64,000 bases of DNA from an uncultured Duncaniella sp. (GTDB taxonomy: Bacteria > Bacteroidota > Bacteroidia > Bacteroidales > Muribaculaceae), in the NCBI GenBank assembly GCA_910577335.1, contig CAJTMJ010000009.1:1-64000 (forward strand). The letters are read 5' to 3'. The position numbers were made by a program, and so were the translations under genes. Within the stretch, counting starts at the first letter, position 1. Every line of letters begins with the position of its first letter. Below are positions 27,420 through 36,132 of this stretch, in pieces. The notes under the pieces are model-generated. The model searched no databases, was not told the origin of the DNA, and saw only the letters and a program-made list of their open reading frames with translations.

Positions 27420-30400
27420 TTATATAGTCCTAATTCCGTCCCTCATAATTTTCTTTATGTCATCGGACATCTCCTCGATTTTGTCTGCGGCGCGACCTGT
27501 GTTCTCCTCAATCTTGCGGAGACGTTCTGCCGCTTGAGTCATTTTATCCGACACATCCTCCATCTGCTCATCTATTGATGCGGTGTGCATCTGAACGCTG
27601 ACAAAAAGACCTTCAAGTTTTGTGCCTTGGTCTTGGCTCATGGCAGCAAATCCTCCGGCTTTGCCCGATTGAGTCGTGCCGGAGCCTCCGTTAAGGTCAA
27701 CTCCTGCGGCATCGGCTATATCATCAAGGCGATTCCCGGCTGCTGTCATCACTTCCTCGAACCTACGCCGCCAATCCTCAAGGTAAGCGGCATCGGCGGT
27801 TCCGTCTATGAAAGCATCCGACAATTCATTGTAGAGCGGCTCAAGCACTTTGGCAAGGTCTCGGTACATAAATCCGTTGAGTATGGCATTGGCAAGTGTG
27901 TCCTCGGTAAACTCTCCGAGTTTGGATATATCGCCACGCATCTCTTTAAGAGCATCTTTGGCATTGGAGAGAAAACTGTCGAAGGACACACCCATGACCA
28001 TCTCGCGCATGGACTCCTTGCACTCGTTGATCTGGTCGATAAGTTCCTCGATTGTCTTGCCACTCTCAACCCATGCCTCGTAGTATGCTTTAGCAGCATC
28101 GCTGAGTTTACCTTGGTTGTACCAAAGTTCAATCATGTCGGCATTATATCCCCGGAGGCTCCATGTGGCAGAACCGCCATTAAGCGAATTGCCCCATTCG
28201 TAGTGGCCTTCGCTGCCCTGCAGTTTCTCCCACAGCTCATCATACACGGCACTCTCTTTTCGGAGATTATTCGTATATTCATTGAGAGCCGAGGACTGTG
28301 CCTCCCAAATACTGACGCTTGAAGGCTTGGCATATCCTTTTGCAATGAGCCAATTCAAGAGCTCCACATCTTTGATGATGTCTGAGATCTGACTTCGGTT
28401 GGCAGCATATTCGGCAGAGCGTTCCCGGAGCGCACGGTTGGTCTCAATCTCGGCAATATACCACTCTCGCTTCATTTCCTCCATCTTCTCTTTCCATGAG
28501 CTGAACAGCGAAATAATAGACGAAAGACCGCTCAAAGTACTTGTGATACCACCGACAATATCTCCCGACCATATCTGTGCGATGCCGGTACCCATATCCA
28601 TTGCTCCGTCGCAGAAGGTCAGAATCTCATTCATCGAGTTCTTGAAGTTATCACCAAACACTGAGCCGAGGGATTCTCCCCAGCCCCGTATGGTACTCGT
28701 CACTTCCTTCCCCTTTGCATTGAGGTCTTTGAGCGCGCCGGACACATCACCTCCCTCTTTGATGGCTTTGTTAAGTTCAGACCATGAAGTCCTGAAAGCG
28801 GCAAAAGGATTATTCTTTTCAAGCTGCTTCTTGATTTCCTGTACCTGCTTGAGCATTCGTCGGTACTCATCGACTGTTATCTTGACGGCTTTCTTTACAA
28901 ACTTGCCGTCAGCATCCTTTACCGGGATGGTTATTTCGACACCGTCGCCGTCAACCTTTGCATTCTCAAGAGTCTCCTTTGCCTGTGCATAGAAATCCTT
29001 GAGGACTTTATATCCTCGGTCGGATACCGTGCCGAACAGTTTGTCATAGAAATCGCTTGCCTGCAATATTTCTCCCTCAAGCGATGAAATAGAGGAACGG
29101 TAAGCCTGTTCACGGGCAGATATTGCAGACTTGATTTCGGTGGTGTCCATACCCTCGGATTCGAGTCGGGCAAGTTCGTTGTTGAGGATTTCCATGTCAG
29201 CCTTATATGACGATTCTATATCCCGGCGGCGTTGGTCGTAGTCCTTATACTGCTCAAGCAACTCGTTGAGTTTTTCCCGGTTCTTTGCGACTTCGTCATT
29301 CTCGACCTCGCGAATAGCATTTTGCATACCTTGGTTGGCGAGACGGCGAGCCTCGGCAATAGCCTCGGTTTGCTCCGGCGACAGCGTCCCGTTCTGCATC
29401 TCTCTCCACTTATCCTCTTGATCCTGTATTTCGGACATCTGCTTTTCATAGTCAAGGGCAATCTGACGGCGACGCTTCTCTGCCCCATCCTCAAGTTGGT
29501 CGATTTCCTCTTGCTGATTTTTCCATCGCAGTTTTCGCAATTCTTCTGCGACACGACGCTCCTGCTCGACACGATCATCTTTGTCGGGTTTGTCCGGCTT
29601 ATCGGGTTTGTCCGGCTTGCCCCCATCCGGATCAACATCCGCACCGGGCATATTCGTCATCGTTCGTTCAAGCTCATTAGAGAGTTGTGTCATGGTGTCA
29701 ACGTAACCCGAAATAGTCTGAATTGCATTTTGGCGAGCGGCATCCTGCCTATTAAGTGCTGCTTGGTTCCCTGCCTTTCGCCGCATTTCGTTTACAACAC
29801 GTGCGCCTTCTGCTGTAAGATCTGTCCCCGATTGACCTCCGTATTCACTATGCCAGGAAGTAATGCCACCGACTGCACGGGCAGCAGCAACCTCTTCGGG
29901 AGTCAGGGTCTGGAAATCGGTATGGCCGGAAACACCAAAGCCTTGTCCTGTTCCCGACAATGCTCCGGCGTGGACTGTTTTATAGGTAAAAGTTTTATTC
30001 CTTTCAACTTCCGACACCATATCATCAGCCACCTGCTGAATTCGCGTTTCATAGGCTTTCAGTTCTGCGCGGAGAATAATCGCCGTCATCATATCTTTCG
30101 TATGCTGACGGAATATCTTCTCCATATCGTTGACGTTATCTATCTCTTTACCGAGCTTACGCCATTCATCTTTGGTGTCTGTGATGAATTTTTTCTTTTT
30201 ATCAAAACTATCTCCAAGGTTCTCCCATGCTCTTTTCAACTTTAGGAACGAGGCGATTTGTTGCCCTGCCGAGTCAACAATGGCTTGAGCGAATTCTTCC
30301 TGCTGCTGTTTCATTTTCTCAGCCTGAGCCTGTCGTTCCTCCTCTGCTTTCTTAGCAGCCTTGCTTCCTTTGGCAAAGGCATACAAAGCCCCTACGACCG

Positions 30401-31307
30401 TTACACAGGCCATAGCGAGCAAGACATAAGGATTTGCCTTGGCAACCGCATTGAACGCCGCTTGTGCGATTGTAGCAGCCTTGGTGACAATCACACCGCG
30501 ACCTTGGGCGGCGGTCTTTATAGTTTCTGCTGTTGTAGCGGCTTTGGTCTGAATAATTCCGATACCCTGCATAAGCGCAGACTGCTTCTGCAAGTTATTC
30601 TGAATGGAACTGAGTGCATTGCTCGCTACAAGAGCCGCCTGTAATTTTGTCTGAGCCTCCACCAAATCCTCTTGACTGACTCCGAACATCTCGGCTCCGG
30701 CAGTAGCCAGTCCGAAACTGTCGATAGCAAGCTGAAGGGCTCCCGTCAACTGATCGAAACCTCGTGTGTCGGAAGCTGCGTTATTGATGGCCGCAGTGGT
30801 ATCGCCCATAGCGTCCCTCAATATACCAGCCTGTTCGGTCAGTTCCTCGATATGACGTTGCAGAGCCTTCCCCTCGGCTGTGGCACGCTCTTCATCGCTG
30901 AGTTGAGCGTATGCCACCATCAATGTTGCTATCTCTTGGGTAAGATTGCGGAGCTGCTGCCGAAGGGAGACATCTGCACCCTCCGACGCAGCCTTGAGCT
31001 GATTCTCCATATCGACAAGCTCGGCGAGTCCACCTTTCTCGTCTTCGAGTTCCTTCTTGACTTCCTCAATACGAGCCTTGGCTTTGCTCCACTCAGCACC
31101 GGGCGCAGCACTCTTGGATGCTTTCTCCAATTCCTTGAGAGTCTTTTCAAGGCGCGAAACGTGCTGCCTCTGCAATTTGAGAGACTCCGACACCTCCTTT
31201 AACTCGGCTGCTGCGTCATCGGAGAACTGACGGACTATTCTCCCGGCATTTTTCAAGCCGGGAGTCAGTCCGTCCTTCATCAAGAATTCTATTTCGACCG
31301 GTTTCAT
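27420..31307 (-). CDS. Tail tape measure protein
   Basis: 1295 residues, mostly long helices with heptad character. A central hydrophobic segment (ANPYVLLAMACVTVVGALYAFA, about residues 290-310) is typical of tape measure proteins. Highly charged coiled-coil stretches and a low-complexity PDKPDKPDKPDK linker (about 560-580) follow. It is the longest tail gene before the Dit gene and lies immediately downstream of the frameshifting tail chaperone genes, the canonical position. Length sets tail length; roughly 1300 residues would suggest a tail near 190-200 nm by the usual 1.5 angstrom per residue rule. Confidence 0.9.
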   Translation of the reverse strand: MKPVEIEFLMKDGLTPGLKNAGRIVRQFSDDAAAELKEVSESLKLQRQHVSRLEKTLKELEKASKSAAPGAEWSKAKARIEEVKKELEDEKGGLAELVDMENQLKAASEGADVSLRQQLRNLTQEIATLMVAYAQLSDEERATAEGKALQRHIEELTEQAGILRDAMGDTTAAINNAASDTRGFDQLTGALQLAIDSFGLATAGAEMFGVSQEDLVEAQTKLQAALVASNALSSIQNNLQKQSALMQGIGIIQTKAATTAETIKTAAQGRGVIVTKAATIAQAAFNAVAKANPYVLLAMACVTVVGALYAFAKGSKAAKKAEEERQAQAEKMKQQQEEFAQAIVDSAGQQIASFLKLKRAWENLGDSFDKKKKFITDTKDEWRKLGKEIDNVNDMEKIFRQHTKDMMTAIILRAELKAYETRIQQVADDMVSEVERNKTFTYKTVHAGALSGTGQGFGVSGHTDFQTLTPEEVAAARAVGGITSWHSEYGGQSGTDLTAEGARVVNEMRRKAGNQAALNRQDAARQNAIQTISGYVDTMTQLSNELERTMTNMPGADVDPDGGKPDKPDKPDKPDKDDRVEQERRVAEELRKLRWKNQQEEIDQLEDGAEKRRRQIALDYEKQMSEIQDQEDKWREMQNGTLSPEQTEAIAEARRLANQGMQNAIREVENDEVAKNREKLNELLEQYKDYDQRRRDIESSYKADMEILNNELARLESEGMDTTEIKSAISAREQAYRSSISSLEGEILQASDFYDKLFGTVSDRGYKVLKDFYAQAKETLENAKVDGDGVEITIPVKDADGKFVKKAVKITVDEYRRMLKQVQEIKKQLEKNNPFAAFRTSWSELNKAIKEGGDVSGALKDLNAKGKEVTSTIRGWGESLGSVFGDNFKNSMNEILTFCDGAMDMGTGIAQIWSGDIVGGITSTLSGLSSIISLFSSWKEKMEEMKREWYIAEIETNRALRERSAEYAANRSQISDIIKDVELLNWLIAKGYAKPSSVSIWEAQSSALNEYTNNLRKESAVYDELWEKLQGSEGHYEWGNSLNGGSATWSLRGYNADMIELWYNQGKLSDAAKAYYEAWVESGKTIEELIDQINECKESMREMVMGVSFDSFLSNAKDALKEMRGDISKLGEFTEDTLANAILNGFMYRDLAKVLEPLYNELSDAFIDGTADAAYLEDWRRRFEEVMTAAGNRLDDIADAAGVDLNGGSGTTQSGKAGGFAAMSQDQGTKLEGLFVSVQMHTASIDEQMEDVSDKMTQAAERLRKIEENTGRAADKIEEMSDDIKKIMRDGIRTI

Positions 31308-31552
31308 TGTAAGAGATTGCTTCTGAAAAATCCTGCTATTTCGTTGGCTTCATCCTCTGCCGAACTTCCGGCTTCCGGCTTTGAGGCTCGTTTCTCAATA
31401 TACCGGGGCGCATCGCTCAACATCATGATGAGTGTCTGATAATTGACTTTGTGGAGTATGTAGTCAATCGTCCATCCTGTAGCGGTAGCCACTTGCCACA
31501 GGAATCCGAAGGGGCTATGGGAATTCTCGTAGTGAGTCGTTAACTCCCCTTC
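31304..31552 (-). CDS. Tail assembly chaperone, -1 frameshift extension
   Basis: Reading frame entered by a -1 shift at the slippery site 31558-31552 from the upstream chaperone gene. The extension continues through EGELTTHYENSH and ATGWTIDYILHK to the stop at 31304. A GTG at 31490-31492 could give a separate 62-residue product, but the open frame runs back exactly to the slippery site. Its end overlaps the tape measure start by 4 bp. Equivalent to the T part of the lambda G-GT pair. Confidence 0.75.
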   Translation of the reverse strand, partial: EGELTTHYENSHSPFGFLWQVATATGWTIDYILHKVNYQTLIMMLSDAPRYIEKRASKPEAGSSAEDEANEIAGFFRSNLLQ

Positions 31553-32016
31553 TTTTTTTGGCTCAGTCTCAACCGCATCGGATTTGTCTTCTCGGCTGAT
31601 CTGATAATAGGTATAAAAGGGTCGGTTCCCATGAGGCTGACGAACTTCCTCACAGCTGCCATCTGATATTCATAGCGGACAAAATGGCGCACGAACCATG
31701 TCAACGGTTTTACATAGATTGTCCTGCCAAGAGTCAGAGCGATCATCCGGCAGAGCTTGCCTCCATGTTTGGCAAGGAACTCCATCTGCTCTTCCTTGGT
31801 GAATTTCTCCATCTCCGAGCTTTTTACCTCCATTGACAAATATGTCCGGGCAATTTCGATTTGGCCGGACATACATGGGCGGCGCATCGTCACCCTGAAG
31901 ACTATCGGTCGTTTTCGGAACGGTAGCCGGAACTCCTTCAGGGGGAGGGAGACACCCACGTTTAAGAGTGCCTCCGCTGCCTCCTGTTGGATCATTCTGA
32001 TGGTCTTGTCTTCCAT
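31540..32016 (-). CDS. Tail assembly chaperone (G-like)
   Basis: 158 residues ending QKKKGS. It lies between the tail tube gene and the tape measure gene, the fixed place of tail assembly chaperones. Mixed alpha-helical protein (MIQQEAAEALLNVGVSLPL, RFVRYEYQMAAVRKFVSL-like helices). Near its 3' end lies A AAA AAG in the right phase for -1 frameshifting into the next frame. It would bind the tape measure during tail assembly. Confidence 0.8.
   Translation of the reverse strand: MEDKTIRMIQQEAAEALLNVGVSLPLKEFRLPFRKRPIVFRVTMRRPCMSGQIEIARTYLSMEVKSSEMEKFTKEEQMEFLAKHGGKLCRMIALTLGRTIYVKPLTWFVRHFVRYEYQMAAVRKFVSLMGTDPFIPIIRSAEKTNPMRLRLSQKKKGS
31552..31558 (-). promoter_or_regulatory. -1 programmed frameshift slippery heptamer
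   Basis: Minus-strand codons AGC CAA AAA AAG AAG contain A AAA AAG in phase (last A of CAA, AAA, AAG). The zero frame stops four codons later; the -1 frame stays open for about 80 codons. This heptamer is one of the strongest known bacterial -1 slippery sites, also used by E. coli dnaX. Confidence 0.8.
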
Positions 32017-32019
32017 GAA

Positions 32020-32520
32020 TTACGAACCGGTGGTAGTTGTTTCATCCTTAATGGTATAAGGTGCCGAACCATCGGCGGGCTTATTGACCTTGAGCTGACA
32101 TTCGAGCTTTGCGACTTCAGTAAGTGTGAGCTTACCGGCGAGGCTTGCGAGAATGGTGCCGTTTGGAATGGTGATCACTTGGCCGGATACGAGCTTAATT
32201 GTCCATTTGCCGGACTTCTGAACGAGTTCCGATGGTGCTTCCCAACCGGTGTAGTTGGGTTTTGTGCCGAGGAGCTTGCCTCCGAGGACTGCGGCAATGT
32301 TCTCGTAGTTAAGCTGAATGAGGTTGAATGTTGGGGCAATCTGACCATTCTTCTGAAGGAGTGTCAGAACGGGAGCATCGGGAACTTGCTCCGCTTCCAC
32401 ATCGACAGACTCCGGCTTGGTGCCTCCGAAATCGAATGAGCCTTTTTCGATGTAGCCCATTGTGAAGTCATCGAAAGCAAGTGATCCGATGCCATACAGG
32501 AAGTTTTTATTTTTTTCCAT
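32020..32520 (-). CDS. Major tail tube protein (probable)
   Basis: 166 residues, beta-rich (SLAFDDFTMGYIEKGSFDFGG, TIKLVSGQVITIPNG, AKLECQLKVNKPADG), acidic N-terminal half. Located directly before the tail chaperones, where siphophages encode the tube protein. A single tube gene without a Mu-type contractile sheath gene next to it agrees with a non-contractile tail. Confidence 0.7.
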   Translation of the reverse strand: MEKNKNFLYGIGSLAFDDFTMGYIEKGSFDFGGTKPESVDVEAEQVPDAPVLTLLQKNGQIAPTFNLIQLNYENIAAVLGGKLLGTKPNYTGWEAPSELVQKSGKWTIKLVSGQVITIPNGTILASLAGKLTLTEVAKLECQLKVNKPADGSAPYTIKDETTTTGS

Positions 32521-33016
32521 ATCGGGATTTTGATAAGATGATTATTGTTGAGAGTACGCCGACAAACAGTCCGGCAATAAATGCCGCCAATGCGATTTTA
32601 ATTGGGTTTGAACAGTGTTCGCGCTCCGTTTGAACGCTCTCCTTGAGATTATCGAGAGCTTCGAGGGTGGCTTGATATTGCTCCTCGTAATATTCAACTT
32701 CGCGCTGAAGGCTATCACAGGTAGCGGTGACGAAGATTGTGTCTCCTCTCAAGGAAACCTCGGCTCCGGCTTGACCGCTGCGCTTATGGTACGATGCACC
32801 TGCCGGGAGCTTAAGGAGGCTGTCCACGGATACGGTTATCTGAGCCTGACTCATCGGTACCGTCTCCTTGAGTGTCTGCCTTATCACGGTTACGGTATCG
32901 TGCTTCTCTACCATCTGCACTGTCTGAATCTGTTCCGTCTGTGTCTTTTTGGTTGTTGCGCAACTTGTACAGAACGACGCAATCGTCAGAATGAGGACAG
33001 TTTTTAGCAGATTCAA
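32507..33016 (-). CDS. u-spanin-like lipoprotein nested in upstream gene
   Basis: I place the start at TTG 33014-33016: from there the product (169 residues) begins with a lipoprotein signal (NLLKTVLILTIASFCTSC), followed by a coiled, charged periplasmic part and a C-terminal transmembrane segment (IALAAFIAGLFVGVLSTIIIL). An outer-membrane lipid anchor plus an inner-membrane segment in one chain is the design of unimolecular spanins, which fuse the two membranes at lysis. The ATG at 33139 would bury the signal 40 residues inside. The 5' part overlaps the preceding lysis gene in another frame, as in Rz/Rz1. Function inferred. Confidence 0.65.
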   Translation of the reverse strand: MNLLKTVLILTIASFCTSCATTKKTQTEQIQTVQMVEKHDTVTVIRQTLKETVPMSQAQITVSVDSLLKLPAGASYHKRSGQAGAEVSLRGDTIFVTATCDSLQREVEYYEEQYQATLEALDNLKESVQTEREHCSNPIKIALAAFIAGLFVGVLSTIIILSKSRYGKK

Positions 33017-33356
33017 CCGCCCTTGACAGACGGGACACAGCTCTCTTGGTAGAGGCCAGTTCTTTTTGCATACCGGCCATGACACCTTCGGTCGCCGATA
33101 ATTTCTCTCTGGTTGTATGAAGTTCCTGTCTCGTTGCATTGAGTTCCTCTCTTAAGGGGTTGACGATATTTTGTACGAGAATCCGAGTGGCGTTCTCAGT
33201 GTTGGTGATCCGCACACTTTCGGCATCGGCCTTTGCTTTCTCGGCATCGGCGTTGGCCTTTCGGACTGTCGCCTTGAGCGTAATGACACCCACCATTAAG
33301 GCAAGGAAGCCACCGCCAAGAAGTATGTTAAGAATTTCACTGAATGTCATAGCCAC
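32811..33356 (-). CDS. Membrane-anchored coiled-coil lysis-cassette protein (holin or i-spanin-like)
   Basis: 181 residues: an N-terminal transmembrane segment (ILNILLGGGFLALMVGVIT, about 9-27), a long coiled coil (about 30-110), then CPHSDDC and a disordered acidic tail. The low-complexity tail begins where the nested lipoprotein gene overlaps. It lies 13 bp after the endolysin gene, so a lysis role is likely; topology suits an inner-membrane spanin or holin partner. Confidence 0.6.
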   Translation of the reverse strand: MAMTFSEILNILLGGGFLALMVGVITLKATVRKANADAEKAKADAESVRITNTENATRILVQNIVNPLREELNATRQELHTTREKLSATEGVMAGMQKELASTKRAVSRLSRAVESAKNCPHSDDCVVLYKLRNNQKDTDGTDSDSADGREARYRNRDKADTQGDGTDESGSDNRIRGQPP

Positions 33357-33369
33357 TCGGATTTGTTGA

Positions 33370-33873
33370 TTATTGGTTGATGCCGATAGATTTCAGCCAT
33401 TCCGAGACTTCAAAACTCGGACAGGCCTTCATCCATTCATAAGGTTCGATTATACCGTTGCCATTGAGGTCAGGAGACAGATCGCGATGGCCGATAATCT
33501 TGACATCGGGAAACCGGCGGTGAAAATCGAGAACGTATGCTGCCATTGCCTTTTTTTGAGCAGAGGTTCGTGTATCCTTCGGGTTCAGGAACTTGTCAAG
33601 TCCACCGGCGTACACTATATGTCGGCTGATGGAGTTGTAACCCTTGGCACCGTTGGTAACCTCCCACGGGTCAACATTGGCATCCTCGTTGTTATTCACG
33701 ATACGCTCAACAGTACCGTCAAGCCGGAACACATCTGTATAACCCGGCTGTTTCCACCCACGGCCACCGGCACTCACCGGAGAGGTGTGCATACGCCGAA
33801 TGTCTGCGGCGGACACATCACGTCCTTCCGGGGTTGCGGTGCAGTGGATTACGAGATACTTGAGTCTTGCCAT
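33370..33873 (-). CDS. Endolysin, N-acetylmuramoyl-L-alanine amidase
   Basis: 167 residues of the Amidase_2/T7-lysozyme-like family that cleaves the amide between MurNAc and L-Ala in peptidoglycan. Begins LKYLVIHCTATPEGRDV (zinc ligand H10); the IIGHRDLSPDLNG motif (H129) and C151 supply the other ligand positions. No signal peptide, so release depends on the adjacent membrane proteins. Confidence 0.9.
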   Translation of the reverse strand: MARLKYLVIHCTATPEGRDVSAADIRRMHTSPVSAGGRGWKQPGYTDVFRLDGTVERIVNNNEDANVDPWEVTNGAKGYNSISRHIVYAGGLDKFLNPKDTRTSAQKKAMAAYVLDFHRRFPDVKIIGHRDLSPDLNGNGIIEPYEWMKACPSFEVSEWLKSIGINQ

Positions 33874-33876
33874 GCG

Positions 33877-34968
33877 TTACTTACCTTCAGTCTGTGTACC
33901 GCCACCTGTAGTCGGAGCAGTATATCCGCTCATCATCACAGCTCCGGCATCGGCTTTCTTAGGCATTGCGATGAAGTAATGGCGGAAGTTGATTTTATTA
34001 CGCTGGTATTCGGGATCGGTCGAAGCCTCGCTGTAATACATCTTGGTGGAGCCGGTGGCCTTGAACACACGGGGAACATAGAAGGCAAACGAACACTGGA
34101 ATTCACCTGCACTTGCAGCTGCTTGGACTGCTTTTTTCTTACCGGCGGTTGTATAAACGGGGTTGTCTCCGTAAGTATAGATGTCGAAGCCATACAGATT
34201 GCCGACAGTGCCGGTATTGCGGTTGATATTGAACTGCTCACGGAACGTCTGCTCGGAACGCAGCAGGTCGTTTACATGATCAGGACAAAGGACAAGACGA
34301 CGATTAGAAGCCGGAACCTTGAGGTTGTCGAGAGCTTCTTTCAGACTGATTAGGTCGTTAAGGGTAAGACGATGTCGGCCTGTTGTGGGGTCTGCCGCGC
34401 CGGTAGTCTTAAGGACGGGTGTCTTGGCTGTATTCTCCTGTGCGCACAGTGCGTGTGCCGCTTTTGCGAATTTAGCATCGCTGAGGGCGTTGGCATGGCT
34501 TTCCTTGACACGGGACATCTTGTCATACGAAATGGCATACAACTCATCGTCGGTGACGGGAGTGACCTTTGTCTGGAATTTGTCGAGCGATATGGCGATG
34601 TCCTTATCTTCGAGTGCCTGAAGCGGAATCGGATAGGTCGTGTTATTGATGAGGACATCGGGGTCAACACCCACTTCTACAAGGTGGATGACATCGTTGT
34701 TGACGATAGAGGATTGGTCAGGAACACCGTCGAGCCATGAGCCTGTTAGGAACTCGCGGAGTCCCTTAACAAGCTCGCCTGTCCATACCTCGGTATAGAC
34801 TCCGGCACGGAGTGCGCCTTTGGGAACCGGCACGAAGCTCATGGTGATACCTATGGCCACCATGAAGAGCATACCGACGAGAGGGGGAACGCCGAGAAGC
34901 GTTGCGATGATTGCGCCCATGAGCATATTGAAAAGCAGAGCGCAGATGGTTTTGGATGCTGTTTTCAT
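33877..34968 (-). CDS. Major capsid protein with N-terminal hydrophobic region
   Basis: 363 residues, directly downstream of the protease/scaffold gene, where the capsid protein is expected. From about residue 55 the sequence fits a Mu/HK97-fold capsid: VYTEVWTGELVKGLREF, LEDKDIAISLDKFQT, VLCPDHVNDLLRSEQTFREQF. Unusually, residues 1-50 form two strongly hydrophobic segments (LLFNMLMGAIIATLLGV and LVGMLFMVAIGITMSFV). These might be removed by the prohead protease or mean that translation really starts downstream, but no in-frame ATG appears between the hydrophobic part and the capsid core. Capsid call good; hydrophobic head unexplained. Confidence 0.75.
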   Translation of the reverse strand: MKTASKTICALLFNMLMGAIIATLLGVPPLVGMLFMVAIGITMSFVPVPKGALRAGVYTEVWTGELVKGLREFLTGSWLDGVPDQSSIVNNDVIHLVEVGVDPDVLINNTTYPIPLQALEDKDIAISLDKFQTKVTPVTDDELYAISYDKMSRVKESHANALSDAKFAKAAHALCAQENTAKTPVLKTTGAADPTTGRHRLTLNDLISLKEALDNLKVPASNRRLVLCPDHVNDLLRSEQTFREQFNINRNTGTVGNLYGFDIYTYGDNPVYTTAGKKKAVQAAASAGEFQCSFAFYVPRVFKATGSTKMYYSEASTDPEYQRNKINFRHYFIAMPKKADAGAVMMSGYTAPTTGGGTQTEGK

Positions 34969-34986
34969 CGTTGTTGATATTTGGTG

Positions 34987-35931
34987 TTAGATGTTGCATT
35001 CGTAGCCGTATTCGGCTTTGAACAGGCGGCGGTATTCGGCAGGATTCTCGCTGCGCATTTTGCGGAGTTCTTCTTCGGGAACCTCGCTGAATTTGTTGTA
35101 GGTCTTCTGACCGGCAGGAGAAGTGCCACCATTAGACGGAGTGATGGTTTTACTGAGCTTTGCCGCCGGGGTCATTGCGTCGAGGGTTGCCTTTAGACTG
35201 TCGATGCCGATGGTCTTGCCGAGGTTGATGAAGTGTTCCTTCTTGTCGGGAGTGAGACGGTTTTCCTTGATGGCGGTCTCGACGGCAGAAGTTACCTGCG
35301 AAAGAGTCAGCGCATCCTTGTCTTTTTTGAGCTGCTCCACTTCTGCGGCAGTAAGTTTCAGCTCGCCGATTTTAGCAAGCACGGCGGTCTCGTCAGCCGT
35401 TTCCGGCAAACCCAGTTTGAGGGCGATGGTCTTGAGTTCCATTTGCTGTTTTGTTGTTTGAGGTTTATTACTGAGCATAGGCAGGGGATTCTCGCTGTCC
35501 CTGCCAAGCGTTATCTGCTTTCCATTGTGGCGCATGACTATGGCATTGTCATTGGCTCCGATGTCAACGATGGAGGTCTCGAAGATTTTACTCTTCGTAA
35601 TGGTCGGCGCGGTCTGCCCGGCCACAAGATGTTCCGGATCTTCACTCAGTTCAAGTACGTCGATTCCGATGCTGACCATTCGGAGAGAGCCCACCTCCCA
35701 TTGTTTTTTACACTGCTTGGACAGTTCGGTCGCGCAGTCGAAGACCGGCTCGCCGCTGATCTCGCCGTCCTTGACCTCGATGTCCTTCATGTAGCCGATG
35801 ACCTTGCCGCGCTCGTGCATATACAGCAGCACAGGGTTCCGCTCATATTGTGCGGTGTCACACCCGGCTGTCAATACCCGGCTTCCGTGGCTGTTGAGAC
35901 TGTCATCAGTCATTCTTACTCTTTTTCCCAT
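34987..35931 (-). CDS. Prohead protease-scaffold fusion (Mu I/Z-like)
   Basis: 314 residues from ATG 35929-35931. The N-terminal domain (about 1-150) reads like a prohead protease (VLTAGCDTAQYERNPVLLYMHERG, GSLRMVSIGIDVLE, ETSIVDIGANDNAIVMRH). The C-terminal 150 residues are charged and helical like a scaffold (LTAAEVEQLKKDKDALTLSQV) and end in SENPAEYRRLFKAEYGYECNI. The first 44 residues of the longer open frame (to 36063) are rejected because they fall in the intergenic control region. The capsid gene follows 18 bp later. Confidence 0.8.
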   Translation of the reverse strand: MGKRVRMTDDSLNSHGSRVLTAGCDTAQYERNPVLLYMHERGKVIGYMKDIEVKDGEISGEPVFDCATELSKQCKKQWEVGSLRMVSIGIDVLELSEDPEHLVAGQTAPTITKSKIFETSIVDIGANDNAIVMRHNGKQITLGRDSENPLPMLSNKPQTTKQQMELKTIALKLGLPETADETAVLAKIGELKLTAAEVEQLKKDKDALTLSQVTSAVETAIKENRLTPDKKEHFINLGKTIGIDSLKATLDAMTPAAKLSKTITPSNGGTSPAGQKTYNKFSEVPEEELRKMRSENPAEYRRLFKAEYGYECNI

Positions 35932-36132
35932 TGCGGTCTTTGCGTTTGAAATTCGGTGCAATATTACGACGTAATCCCCTGCCTGACAAGAAAGTGTGCA
36001 ACGGTTGCACACTTGTATGAAACCGTTGCACACTTTTTTTGCTCTTAGGCGTGAACTCTCCAATTTTGCATTGATTTTCGGCTCGACATCCTTATGCTTG
36101 CCGGAATGTAACCGCGCAAAATCATTATCAAT
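35932..36132. promoter_or_regulatory. Divergent late control region with 3-part repeat
   Basis: 200-bp gap between the leftward capsid/tail block and the rightward terminase block. It holds a perfect 11+1+11 palindrome (35992-36014, arms AAGTGTGCAAC/GTTGCACACTT) and a third copy of the arm (36025-36035), 21 bp from the second, followed by TTTTTTT. The first arm can pair with the second or, over 13 bp including GG/CC, with the third; the latter forms a plus-strand intrinsic terminator. A minus-strand TAATATTG about 35 nt before the protease gene may be its -7 box. Either an activator site (Mor/C-like) or an RNA switch. Confidence 0.6.

Noticed and set aside
29232..30245. 337-codon plus-strand frame inside the tape measure gene
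   Set aside because: Antisense shadow; low-information, Cys/Leu-rich composition and no homology recognised.
33373..34353. 326-codon plus-strand frame across amidase and capsid genes
   Set aside because: Spans two well-supported minus-strand genes; shadow.
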